From Garcia nutans (lineage: Eukaryota; Streptophyta; Magnoliopsida; Malpighiales; Euphorbiaceae): a stretch of DNA of 64,000 nt. The stretch spans positions 71,095,001 through 71,159,000 of the forward strand of contig CANTUV010000031.1 of assembly GCA_947685225.1 (NCBI GenBank), read 5' to 3'. Shown piece after piece: positions 45,070-56,340 of the stretch. Each line of letters opens with the position of its first letter. Positions within the stretch are counted from its first letter, which is position 1. The notes under the pieces are model-generated. The model saw nothing but the letters and a program-made list of their open reading frames with translations. It did no database searches and was not told where the DNA came from. A program made the translations under genes and the position numbers.

Positions 45070-46920
45070 GCCATGAAAGAATCAGAGTCATTGTAAAAAT
45101 AGAAGAAGATTGTGTTCCTACATAAGTTATGGTCCAACTTTCGACATTAGGGGAAATAGACTTCCAATAAAATGATTTAAGGGCTTCAAACGAAATTTGA
45201 GATAGTATGAGACCACAACAAAGGATCCAATTTAATAACCAGCTTGGGATGATTGCTTACCTTATGTACACACCGGTATTCTTGCCTATGCTAAAGGCCA
45301 TGCTAAATTACTAGGACTCATGTTACCATTGTTTTACAATTAGACAAATAGATTTAACACCTACAATAGAAGAGTATCACATCATAACCAAAATATTGGA
45401 AAAGAAAGATATTAAGCCACATGCACACAATAAGAGGGAACTAGGTAGAAAACAATTGGCCAAGATTATGGTTGGGTATGCAAGTGTGGTAGAAGGATGG
45501 AAAAGTCCATAATCCAAGGTAATTCGAGTGGAACCCTTACTAGGATTTGGAAAAATAATATGGATCGAAAGGAAGAATTCCAGATTTTGGCTTTACTCAT
45601 TTATGGTATGGTCTTATTTCTGAAAGATTTAAACTCCATAGATCCTAAAGTGATCACCCTCTTTACCAGTGTAATAAGAGGAATAGATATAGTCATTAGT
45701 ATACTGGTAGAAATAGTGAGGTCTTTGAACTATTATAGAAAGCAAGGAAGCAGATGATTCACAGGTTGTGCCATTTTGTTGAGTACGTGGGCTTTAACAC
45801 ATTTCAAGTGTCCTCCTTAATTCCAGTTTCCTATTATTGAGTATGAACTAGGATACAATAATACAAAAAAATCATATGGCAAAATTTGGATCTACAACAT
45901 GGCCTAGGATAGCCCCAAACAAAAAGCAATGGTTAAGATTTCTACAACAGATAAAAAAGAAGATATATCCTGGTTAGCCATTTGGAAGGATAGACAATAA
46001 TTAATATTCAATTATGTTAATTTTCCATGGGTTCCTTTTAATAGGAATATAGGGGGTCATCACACACGTATTAGCAATGGTAAGAAGACAGTTGGGATTT
46101 TTATAATTTATTTCTTAAACAACAGGGTCGGCTCACATAGACTTTGATTATAGGGATGAGGAGATATCTATCAAGCTTGAAAAAGTCCTTGATGCATGGT
46201 AGATTGTGAGAAAAATAAGATCTGAAACTTATAGAGACTCAGTGACTTAAGGTTACTTAGACTGGCACTGGAAAATAGGATAGGGGTTTGCCCTCCTATA
46301 GCAAGGATGCATAATGAACCTTCTATATCAAATGAGCATGTTCTTATTGATGAAGCTACGTGAGAAAAATGTCTTTCACATGTGATAGAGATGTAGCGTA
46401 CTGGATTCGAGAGACTACAGAGGCTAAAAAAAAGAATTTTTGAGCTTTATAGGAAAATGAAAAGCTTAAATATGAAATAGTAAAAATCCTGATACAAGAA
46501 TCCAACATAATGAAAAGGAAGATGACAATCTTGGAAGTCGAAAGAAGAGCTTTTGAAATGGAGCAAGAAAATAGTAAAGTTAAAGGCAGAAATGTTTATA
46601 CTATAATAGATGTTAGAGGGATATAGAGAAAGGGAAGAAAGAATGAAGAGCGAGATAAAGGCTTTAGTCCAAGAATCATGCCAGTAAAAAAATAATATCC
46701 AAAATTTAGTGTGGAAAATCCAAGCATATCAAGACCAGATGGATCAATTGACTGCTTCTATAAATCAAATTTTGGCTAAAAAAAATGATGTAGGCACACG
46801 CCTGAGAGCATAAATGGAAGATTATATCTTTTATCAGGATAAGTTTATAAGGGTATGCACCCAGGCTAATCATCTCACTGAAAAATTGAAAGAATTAGCT
46901 CAATAAGAAAGCTGCATAGC
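45070..46920 (+). pseudogene. ORF1 protein of an Ogre-like Tat element, decayed
   Basis: Conceptual translation gives FTIRQIDLTPTIEEYHIITKIL (about 45340-45405), then VEGWKSP and KEEFQILALLIYGMVLFLKDL (45560-45645). Next come ILVEIVRSLNYYRKQG (about 45703-45750), CAILL.TWALTHF, ISWLAIWKDRQ and FPWVPFNRNIGG (46010-46060). The tail (46430-46920) is lysine- and glutamate-rich and coiled-coil-like. This is the extra ORF that Ogre/Tat elements carry between primer site and gag; its function is unclear. It holds many stops. A leader of about 800 bp without coding signs (44254-45069) separates it from the primer site. Confidence 0.75.
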
Positions 46921-47329
46921 CCAAGAGGTGAACCATATGAAGATAATTATATGACAATGGGATCATTTGGACAGAAGCTCTATAATTTGTTGGAAATGAT
47001 GTATCGAGAGCTTTCTTATTACAGAAGATTCAGATGAAGGTCACAAAAAGTTAACATGATATGATTCCTTTTGTAATTTGACAAGGAAAAATATATATAT
47101 TGTATTGTGTTAAAGAATGGTCAATCATTTACTTTATTTTATTTTATTATTTTTTTAAAAAAATGAGTTTGCATAATTATTGCATCATGATTCAAATGGA
47201 AATTGGTAAATAAAAACATTTTCTAATACAAAATAAATATACCATCAGGAACATCAACATAGCCTGAATTTCAAAAAATAAATCCGGTTTAACTTATCGT
47301 TACGAGACTCGGTCAAAGACCAGGTTCAT

Positions 47330-48540
47330 GGAAAATAAAGCCCAAGAAGAAATGAGGCAAGATACCGATCAGATAAAGGATAGGTTAAAACAAGTTTCAG
47401 AAATGAGAAATCAATTGGCACAACTCATGGAATTACTTAAAGGCAAGAACACAATAGAAACTGTGCCTATTGCCTTAGGATTAGGAACCCAGATAACCTA
47501 AACTTTTACATGTGCCATCAAAGAATGCTATAAGGGGAGCAAGTAAGAGAAGTTCAAATAAATCCAAGACCTTCTTTTTTCCCTGAAGAACCTATAATAA
47601 TCCTAGAATTGGATGACCCAAAGGTGCATTTCAAAAGAGCTAGTCCTAAACCTATTTCAAAAAAGATAGAATGAATAGAAGAGGTTAATGTTTATGGAAC
47701 CACTGATGCATCCTAACTATGCCTGGTACCTGACGTGACCATACACTAAATTTCAAAACTCTTGACTTTGAAAAATATGATGGACTATCTTATCCTTAAA
47801 GTCATCTATCAATATTTTGTAGTCGAATGGCAGCATACATCAGTAATGAGAAATTACTGATTCATGTTTTTTAAGAAAGTCTTACAGGACCAGTAATGAT
47901 GTGGTACATGAGTTTAGATAGAACACACATTTGAAGATGGAAAGACCTAAAAAATACTTTCATGAAGCAATGTAAACATAAGATGGATATGGCACCTAGC
48001 AGGGATGATATGAGAGCTATGGAAAAGAAAAACAATGAAACTTTTAAAGAATATACACAAAGATAGAGAGACAAAGCAACATAGGTCAGTCTCCCACTCA
48101 CGGATAAGGTGATGATATCCAATTCTTAGACACACTGGGACAACCATTCTATAACATGTTGCTGGTTAACATAATTATCAAATTTTTAGATTTGGTCCTG
48201 GCTGGGGAAATGATTGAGCAAGGCATGAAAAAAGAAAAAAATTGAGGAGCGTAGTATTGAAGGGAGTAGCTTAAAAAGACAATATTCAAGTAAAAAGAAA
48301 GAGGGAAAAACCCACATGATAGGAGGACATCCACAGCCAAAATAAACCTACTATCATCATCCTCCACCACATTATGTGGCTAATGTAAGGCTTAAAATAT
48401 ATCAATTCCCTTATCAAGCTCCCTTATTCATGAGACCTTAAAATGCTCTTTATTCCACTCTACTTGGTGTTTCTACGCCTACTCAAGGAACAAATAATAG
48501 AACAAATTAACCTAATCAAGGAGAGCAATGAAATAATCTA
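47330..48540 (+). pseudogene. Gag of the Ogre-like element, decayed
   Basis: The start reads QIKDRLKQVSEMRNQLAQLMELLKGK, a coiled coil typical of Tat gag N-termini. After a frameshift come YAWYLT, a decayed capsid core matching the KWYMGLDRT and AFIKQYKYNMDMAPDR type of segments at 47870-48010, and NETFKEYTQ. FLDTLGQPFYNMLLVN follows at 48125-48170. The capsid-like order is clear although no frame stays open for more than a few dozen codons. Confidence 0.7.
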
Positions 48541-50145
48541 CCTCATGAAAAGAGGATAAAAATATTTGATCTTATCCCAATAATTTATGTGGAATTATTG
48601 TCCAACTACTACAAGGACAACAAGTGTGCTTGACGCCATTGGAACCAATGAAACCACCTTACCCCAAATTTATAACCTCAATGCAAAGTGTGAATACCAT
48701 GCAGGGGTACCTACATTCTGTTGAAAATTATACTGCATTTAAAAGAAATGTTCAGAGTCTTTTAAATGCGAGATGGTTGAAAGTTAACAAATAACCGAAG
48801 ACTCTTAATGTGAACAATAATCCCTTACCAAATCATGATGGGACAAAATCAATGCCATTATTGAGGATGGGGTTCAACAATATAAGGAGAAGATAGAGAA
48901 AGTTCAAATGCCTATAGGAAAGCTTTTTCAAACTTTAATCAAAACTGGATTAGTTCTTAAAAGCCAATAGAGAGGCAAATCTCTCCTTTAACAAGAACCC
49001 TTTTGTGACTACCATTGTGAGATATAGGATCATACAATCAATGAATGCATGTAATTCAGGATGAAATTTCAAGAATTAATGAGTGCTAAAAGTGTGATTT
49101 TTGAAATAGAAACAAGGAAAGACGAAGGTGTGAATATGGTGTCGATTGGTCTTTCTATCCTAGCGCCTATTGTAATATCATGCTCGTCAGGAGAAATGAA
49201 AAGGGAAAAATCTGATATGTCTCCAGAGATCACAAAACTTATAATCAAAACACCAGCTCATTTCAGATATAAGGATTCAAAAGTAATTCCTTGGAAGCAT
49301 GGGTTTGAGTTAGTGAGCCGAAATCTTCGTATATGTTAAGCAAGTAATGAAATTGAATCGATGATCAATATTTCTGGTATAGGTGGTATGAGGAGAAGTG
49401 GGCAGAACTATACGCCTGAAGAAGTAAAGAATCGCTGAAAAGAAGAACTAGAAAGATGTAGGAAATGGAAAGCTGAGGAAGAAGAATTGGGGGAAGAAAG
49501 TGGAGTTGGAGAATTTCAAGATGCAACCAATAAAAAAGGCTCACAATTGGAAATATAGAAGTCAGTTTTCGAGCATGAGGCTTGTGAATTTTTGAAGTTG
49601 GTTAAGCAAAGTGAATACAAGGTAATTGAACAGTTAAATAGAATAGCAGCTAGAGTCTCATTACTATCTTTGATCTTAGATTCAAAATCTCATCAAAATG
49701 CACTACTTAGGATTCTAAATCAAGCACATGTTTGCCATGATATGTCTGTAGATAGCTTGAACAACATAGTTGGGAGTGTAATGACAGCTAATTACATATC
49801 CTTCAATGATGATGAAATATCTGGAGAAGGGACTAGGCATACAAAAGCTTTACATATATCTTTCCAATGTAAAGGATATTCTGTTGCAAAAGTTCTAGTG
49901 GACAATGGATCATCCCTGAATATCTTACCTAAAACAACCCTCTAAAAGCTACCAATCAATGAGACATACATGCAGCCTAGCTCTATAATAGTTTGAGCCT
50001 TTGATGGGACTAGAAGAGAGATTTTAGGGGATATCAAAATACCTATCCAAGTGGATCCAGTCACATTTAATATCACATTTCAAGTGATGTACAATACGTC
50101 ATTGGGACAACCATGGATACACTCAGAAGGAGCAGTACCATCATC
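48541..50145 (+). pseudogene. Gag-protease linker and aspartic protease of the Ogre-like element
   Basis: The linker has IFDLIPIIYVELL (48558-48600), a decayed CEYHAGVPGHSVENC-type knuckle (about 48690-48735) and NNNPLPNHDGTK (48808-48845). A second CDYH..IT-type knuckle lies at 49008-49050 before the open stretch 49061-49339. The protease part reads LVKQSEYKVIEQLNRIAARVSLLSLILDS (49592-49690) and KVLVDNGSSLNILPKTTL with the catalytic D at 49901, the DNGS form of the DTG/DSG motif. A stop (49943) and a frameshift near 50145 break it. Confidence 0.8.
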
Positions 50146-50362
50146 ACTATATCAGAAAAGTCCATTTCATCATTGAAGGAAAGATGATTGAAATTTTGAG
50201 AGAAGAAGACATTTTGATCATTAAACCTGTCTCAACTCCATATGTTGAAGCAGCAGAAGAAGCTTTTGAAAGTTCTTTCCAATCCTTTGGAATATCAAAC
50301 ACTTCATATGTTGGAGAAGGATTGGTCATGCCAACTCCTCGATTATTAGTTGTGGCTATGAT

Positions 50363-51057
50363 TAAGGGTGCTCAAAAAACTGATTAAATCGAAAATTGAT
50401 CAAACCAAACCAAAAATTATTGTTAACCAAACCGACGGTTTAGGTTTAGGTTTTAAATTTTTTAAAATTATGATTTTCGATTTCAATTTTTATTGTTAAA
50501 AAACTATTCGGTTTGGTTAACCGAACTGAATAGTTAACCAATATAATTAAATATATAAATAAATTATAAATTTATAATTATACTATAATTTATATACATT
50601 AATTAGAAATTATATATAAATTATATATATTATACATAAATTATAAATTATATGTATAATTTTATAGAATAAATTATAAGTTATAATAAATAATAAATTA
50701 TATAAATAAATTGCATATTATATATTAAATTATTTTGATGGATTATATTTGAATTTAAAATATGATTTTGTATTTTGATTGTATGTTTGTGTTAAGATTA
50801 ATTTTTGTGATGAGTTATATTTGGTTTTTTTAAATTAAATATATATGAAATTTATTAATTTTTATTTTTATTTTTTTATATAGTGTAACGGTTAAAAACT
50901 AAAAATAACAGTTAACCGTCCATTTTTTACATTTAACCGATAAATGATTAACCGTTTATTTAGGTTTTAGTTTAAGTTTTAAATTTTTCTAAACCAAAAT
51001 GATGGACCAATTTTTTTTACCCTCATGATTTGGTTAACAGAACTGTGAGCACCCCTA
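50363..51057. mobile_element. hAT-type MITE inside the Ogre-like protease-RT linker
   Basis: The ends TAAGGGTGCTCA and TGAGCACCCCTA are inverted repeats with one mismatch. Flanking 8-mers GCTATGAT (50355-50362) and GCTATAAT (51058-51065) are a target duplication with one change, the hAT length. The interior is AT-rich and non-coding, with repeated TTAACCGAAC/GGTTAACC words near both ends. Removing the element and one duplication joins VVAMI to MVAREMLGVSYFPEKGLGK in frame. Confidence 0.8.
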
Positions 51058-51065
51058 GCTATAAT

Positions 51066-51270
51066 GGTGGCAAGAGAAATGTTAGGAGTAAGCTATTTCC
51101 CAGAAAAAGGTTTGGGAAAACATAAACAAGGAATTAATGTCTTTTCGCTTCCTGCCAATATTGACAATAGAGCTGGATTGAGATACAAGATTACTAGAGA
51201 AGACAGAAGAAGAATTCAGAAAGAGAAAAAGGATCATCGACTGGCAAGATTGGCAAATCAATGCTGATTT
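51066..51270 (+). pseudogene. Ogre-like polyprotein, G-patch-like linker segment
   Basis: MVAREMLGVSYFPEKGLGKHKQGI, then RAGLRYKITREDRRRIQKEKKDHRLARL, matches the GLGK..GLGYKPT..DKR..KE.RLARL segment of Tat polyproteins between protease and RT. It is interrupted upstream by the MITE and downstream by stops. Confidence 0.7.
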
Positions 51271-51689
51271 TTTTCCATAAAGAAACAGAGATGGAAGGAG
51301 CTCCACGAGATATGGAGGCAATATCAAAAAATTCATTGGTGACTATGGTGAATGTAAATGAGCCTCATAATGAAGTAACTTTATGGGTTAGATGCTTGCT
51401 ACCAGGACAAGATCTAAAAAAAAAATATGAAAAGTTTATGAATTTCCATCTCAATCAAAGTAATCTAAATAATTATTTTCCTATGATTCTGCTCAATATC
51501 TTAAGAAAATGTTAGCATGGGCTTTTTTTTCAAATGTTACAAAATAATTTCTAATAAAATAAAGTGCATGTTTCATCTCCATTCTTAAACTCTCCTTACT
51601 ACTTTCATTCATTTACTTTATGCTTAATTTCTTTATCTTGGTAATTTTTATCCTTTATACTCATTTTACCCGGGAATGTCAATGATGAA

Positions 51690-53390
51690 TTAAATCTTGA
51701 TGAAATTAAGTCTGGGTTTGATTTTGATAACCCTATCTTTGAAATCACATCTGATGAAGAAGATAAAGAGGATTTCTGACCTGAATAACTAGGATGATGG
51801 AACATGATGAAAAAAATTATACAACCTTCAGAAGAAGCAGTAGAAAGAGTAAACCTAGGAACCGAAGAAAATAGGAAGGAAACAAGGATTAGTGCATCCT
51901 TGCCTCTGGAACTCAAAGAAAGGATGATTAAATTGCTAAAAGAGTCTTTTGATGTCTTTGCATGGTTATATTAGGATATGAAGGGGCTGAGTACGGACAT
52001 AGTTATGCATCGTTTACCATTAAGGTCAGAATATAAACCCATAAAATAAAAATTGAGAAAAATGAAACCTGATGTTTTATTGAAAATAAAAGAAGAAGAA
52101 AAAAATAGTGTGAGGCAAGTTTCCTAGAAGTGGCCAAGTATCTAGAATGAATGGCTAACATTGTTCTTGTCCCTAAGAAAGATGAAAAGGTCAGAATATG
52201 TGTTGATTATCAAAATTTTAATCAAACAAGTCGAAAAGATGATTTCCCTCTGCCGCACATTGATGTGCTCTTGGATAATACAACTCAATTGCATATGTTT
52301 TCATTAATGGATGGATTCTCAGGGTACAATTAAATTAAAATGAATACTAGTGATAAGGAAAAAATAATTTTATTACTCTCTGGAAAATATTTTATTATAA
52401 AGTAATTTCATTTGGACTAAAGAATACGGGGGCAACTTACCAGAGTGCAATGGTTACCCTATTTAATGATATGATGCATAAAGAAATAGAAGTATATGTC
52501 AATGACATGATAAAAAATCTCAACATGGTGAAGATCATGTTGTAGTTTTGGAAAGATTGTTTAAGAAACTAAGGAGATATCAACTCCGATTAAATCCTGC
52601 AAAATACATATTTAGAGTTTCTTCAGGAGAATTGTTAGGATTTATAGCCAGTAGGAGAGGAACTGAGATTGATCTTGATAAGATTAGGGCTATAGTTGAA
52701 ATGTCGGCCCCTAAAACTGAAAAGGATATTCAGAGCTTTTTGGGAATGCTTAATTATATAGTTCGATTCATATCACAATTAATAGCTATATGTGAGCCTA
52801 TCTTCAAGCTTTTGAAAGAGAATAATACGGGCAAATGGAATGATGAATGTCAAATAGCCTTTAATAAAATTAAATATTATTTACAGATTCCACCAATTCT
52901 ACAACTGACTATAGCCAGTTGTCCTCTTCTTTTATACTTGATAGTTTTTGAGAGCTCAATGGGCGGTGTTCTTGAGCAACATGACAACTTAAGAAAGAAG
53001 GAGCAAGTAATATATTATGTAAGTAAAAAGTTCACCAATTATGAAGCAAAATATTCTATGTTGGAAAGAACTTCTGCTGCATTAGTATAGGCTGCTCATC
53101 GATTAAGGCACTACATGTTATATTACACCACCTTTTTTATATCTCGAATGAATCCCATTAAGTACATTTTTGAAAAGCCAGCTTTAACTGGGAGAGTTGC
53201 TCGATGGCAGTTTTTACTAAATGAGTATGAGATTGCATATATCACCCAAAAGACGATAAAAGGGATATTATAGCTAACTATTTGGCAGATTGAGCTATTA
53301 AAAACTATAAACCAATAAGTTATGAGTTCCCCGATGAAGGAATCATGTTGGTGGAAGAAGAATAAGGATAAAAAAAGAAACTAGATTATA
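51690..53390 (+). pseudogene. Reverse transcriptase of the Ogre-like element
   Basis: DVFAWLY.DMKGLSTDIVMHRLPL (51952-52024) and LRKMKPDVLLKIKEE lead into MANIVLVPKKDEKVRICVDYQNFN with FPLPHIDVLLDNT and FSLMDGFSGYN (52151-52331). The catalytic box reads YVND at 52495-52506 instead of YVDD, so it is probably dead even apart from its stops. The connection region is long and open (52548-53090): ERLFKKLRRYQLRLNPAKYIF, GELLGFIASRRGTEID, FLGMLNYIVRFISQL, VIYYVSKKFTNYEAKYSMLE. It ends with FEKPALTGRVARWQ near 53170-53215. Confidence 0.88.
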
Positions 53391-53575
53391 AAATTTGATG
53401 GAGCTTCAAATGCCTTAGGAAGTGGGATAAGAGTGATTTGAATCTCCCCAGAGGAAAAATATTTCCCTGTAACAACCAAATTGTGTTTCGAATGCACTAA
53501 TAACATAGTTGAATATGAAGCCTATGCTTTAAGAATACAAACCACTATTGATATGAAGATCAAAAGGTTGGAAGT
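53391..53575 (+). pseudogene. RNase H of the Ogre-like element, N-terminal part
   Basis: IIKFDGASNALGSGI (53391-53435, D of the RNase H core) and FECTNNIVEYEAYALRIQTTIDMKIKRLEV (53487-53575) end exactly at the GAAGT duplication of element B. The domain continues at 58335 with YGDSTLIINQLKGEWETRD. Confidence 0.85.
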
Positions 53576-54498
53576 TGTTTTGATCATTTGTGTATTTGTT
53601 GTTAGTGTAATTTTATTGGCTTTTGATTGGTGTTTCTTTAAATTTGTGCTTATGTTTGTTTGAAGTTTTTAATTTAGGTTGAAGTGCAAAATAATGAATC
53701 TTTAACTCAAATTTGATGGAGCAAAATGTTAAAAAGCATGGGACACGACCAAGACACTTCATGACTTGGCTGTGTCCATCATAAAAGGCAGGAAGGACAA
53801 AGCACAAGCAGGACACGACCAGGACAAATTGGCTTGGCGGTGTCCCTAAGAGGAATTGGGTAGAGACTGACACATTCAAGAGACATGGCTAAGCCACTGG
53901 CTATGTCTCAACTGAAGAACAAAGCAAAGAGAAGATCAAGAAGAGAGACTACATTCAAGAGACACGACCAAGGTCTTGACCGTGTCTCACCAATTGAACA
54001 AAACAAGAAAAGAGGAAGAAAATGGTAGAGGTGAACACAAGCAGAAGACACGGCCAAGCCATTGGCCGTGTCACATGACACGGTCAGTGACTTGGTTGTG
54101 TCACACCTGGAAAAAAGAAAGAAATTTTGGGCAGCTATGGACACAGCCTCAAGGCTTGGCCGTGTCCTAAGAAGAATGAGTTACACGACCAAGTCACTTA
54201 AGGCTTGGCCGTGTCTCATGTGATAGCTTTGAATTTTTTTACACGAGATGGGGGACAAAGTGGGAGACAACAAGTGCTATCTTTTAAAAAGAAATAATAA
54301 AAGAAGAAAAAGGTTACATAATTCATGGAATGAAGATTTAAATAATGAAGAAAGTGGGAGATAAAGTGGAGTGTGTGAGTTGTCAAGATATACTTGGTGT
54401 CTTAAGAAATTAAAAAGAATGGAAAGTGGAGATATATACATGTTAGGGGGTTTGGTCCTAAGAGAGTCCCTTTGGTTCATCTTCTTGTTCTTGGTCCT
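53576..54498 (+). repeat. Truncated 5' LTR of element B
   Basis: It matches the first half of 56341-58334 up to TTCTTGGTCCTG, then diverges into gag sequence. It contains at least seven imperfect palindromes of GACACGGCCAAG type at about 53740-54220. Confidence 0.85.
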
Positions 54499-54810
54499 GC
54501 CAAAGAAGATAGTGAAGATAAGCTTGAGATGAGCATGCCCTTAGAAGTAGAACTTTGAAATTTCCAATTCAGAAATTGAGGAGTGCAAGTTAATCTTAAA
54601 TGCTGAGGTTGTTAAGAGGGGACTTCAGATGGTTAAAGTGGATGAAAAAGAGATTCAACCAAACTTGGTCAAACTTAAAAAGACCCCAAAACTTTTAAAA
54701 TATGCTTTGATTAGGGAGAACAGTATATAACCAATAATCATCTCTTCCACTCTCGGTGGTGAGGAAGAGCAAAAAATGGATATAACCATGTTGCTGACTG
54801 AAAAAGATTT
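54499..54810 (+). pseudogene. Gag C-terminal remnant in element B
   Basis: In shifting frames it reads SEDSEDKLE, LILNAEVVKRG, EIQPNLVKLKKTPK and ISSTLGGEEEQKMD. It aligns with residues about 320-400 of the element A gag ORF. Stops break it. Confidence 0.7.
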
Positions 54811-55031
54811 TTACCAAGTTCCTATAGCATTGGAGGATCACCCTAAGACAACCTTCACATGTTTCCTTTGGACATTTGCTCTTCAAAGGATGCTATTTAG
54901 GCTTTGCAATACACTAGGTACCTTTCGAAGTTGCATGCTATTCAAATTTTCAAACATGGGTGAAAAATTCATTAAGGATGGTAGGATCACTTCATATCGC
55001 ATATGGGAACGATGGAAATTAGGTTTCATCT
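54805..55031 (+). pseudogene. RT remnant fused to gag in element B
   Basis: DFYQVPIALEDHPKTTFTCF followed by WTFALQRMLFRLCNTLGTFR and MGEKFIKDGR corresponds to the Athila RT segment around IPIAPEDQEKTTFTCPFGTFAYRR, before the catalytic box. Everything between gag and this piece, and the rest of pol, is missing. Element A has the same fusion. Confidence 0.7.
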
Positions 55032-56340
55032 GAACTCTTCTCTTTTAAATTTATGCATGCTCACATTGGGGACAATGTGAATATTTAAGTGTGGGGTGCA
55101 GTTTTTACTTTTAATTTATCTTTGTTTAAGTTTAGTTTTTTTCTTTGAATAAATGAATTTTGAAAAGTTCAATTGTTATAAGATTGTTGATAGATGACCT
55201 TTGAATTTTTTTTTTGCATGAATTTGAGAATTGATTAGAATTGGTGCTTATTATCAATTTTGATGGTTATTCTTTGCATCACCTTTAAACTAGTGAGGAA
55301 TTGAGCCTATTAAGTTGGATATCAACTTATTATTCTTTATTGTGTGTAAACATCTTTGATTGATGAATTGCTAAAACTTGCTTTGACATGCATTTTAAGA
55401 ATACATAAAAGTTTCAATTAGGCATCAATATGATTAAGGCAATTAGGTGAACCCATTTTGGCTTAAAAAGACAAACCTTATATCCGACCTTAGTTAGCCA
55501 ATTTTGAGCTTATTTCATTTTTTCTTTTCTTTCTTTTTCGTAATGCCATTAGCTTGAACCTTATTGCTTTAACTATTACTCTTGCATTAGGTCAAGAGTA
55601 TTTTAAGAGCGTTTATGATTGAGTGTTGTGATAAATAAAGTGTGGGGTTAAATTGAGTGGGTTTAAAATTGCAAAGTATTGTGTTCTTTAGTTGTAAACC
55701 CTATTTTAATTAAAATAAATAAATAAATAAATATAATAAAAATAAAAATAAAAAAGAGAGAAAAATCAAAATAATAGAAGTTGTTATTCTTTTTCGTTGG
55801 GTTGGAATAGGTTTGGGAATGATCATTGCAAAATTTAATAAGTGAGTTCCCTTGAAAAGCTCTTTAATGTCAGGTGGTAGGAGAGAGGAAGGTGTTTTGG
55901 GATTGTTGGGTTATACATATGATCGGTTACTTCATTCTTGAAGTGCTCTTGAACGTAATGAATAAGCTCAGATTTCCTAAATGTCATGCCTTTACCATAG
56001 CCCCATTACAACCCAATGAAAGACCATATGATTGATGCTTGATTGTAATTAGGTAGTGGAGATTTGATTGATAAGCAAGCCTATAGAGATAATCCTTCAT
56101 TGAATGTTGAGAGCTTAAACACTACCTGATTAAACAATTATGAGGTTTTATAAGGGAGAGACAATTTTTTGGTATGTATGGATTGGCTATTAAATTGCTT
56201 GAGTACTGATTGTTCTTGATTTGATAATGATTGTGGATTTAATAAAATGGGAGTCTTGAACTTGACTAAATTTATCTTATTTAGTTTATTTTGATTTTAA
56301 CTTTGCTTGGGGACAAGCAAAAAATTAAGTGTGAGGTATT
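55032..56340 (+). other. Non-coding 3' internal region of element B with hairpins and PPT-like motifs
   Basis: Three AAGTGTGGGG-type motifs lie at about 55087-55096, 55639-55648 and 56327-56336 (the last as AAGTGTGAGG beside the LTR). Perfect hairpins precede the first and last: 55062-55079 (CACATTG, loop GGGA, CAATGTG) and 56302-56321 (TTTGCTTG, loop GGGA, CAAGCAAA). The order is collinear with element A. Confidence 0.75.

Noticed and set aside
47871..48370. Minus-strand ORFs of 66-83 aa
   Set aside because: Shadows of the decayed gag on the plus strand, which matches Tat gag in order.
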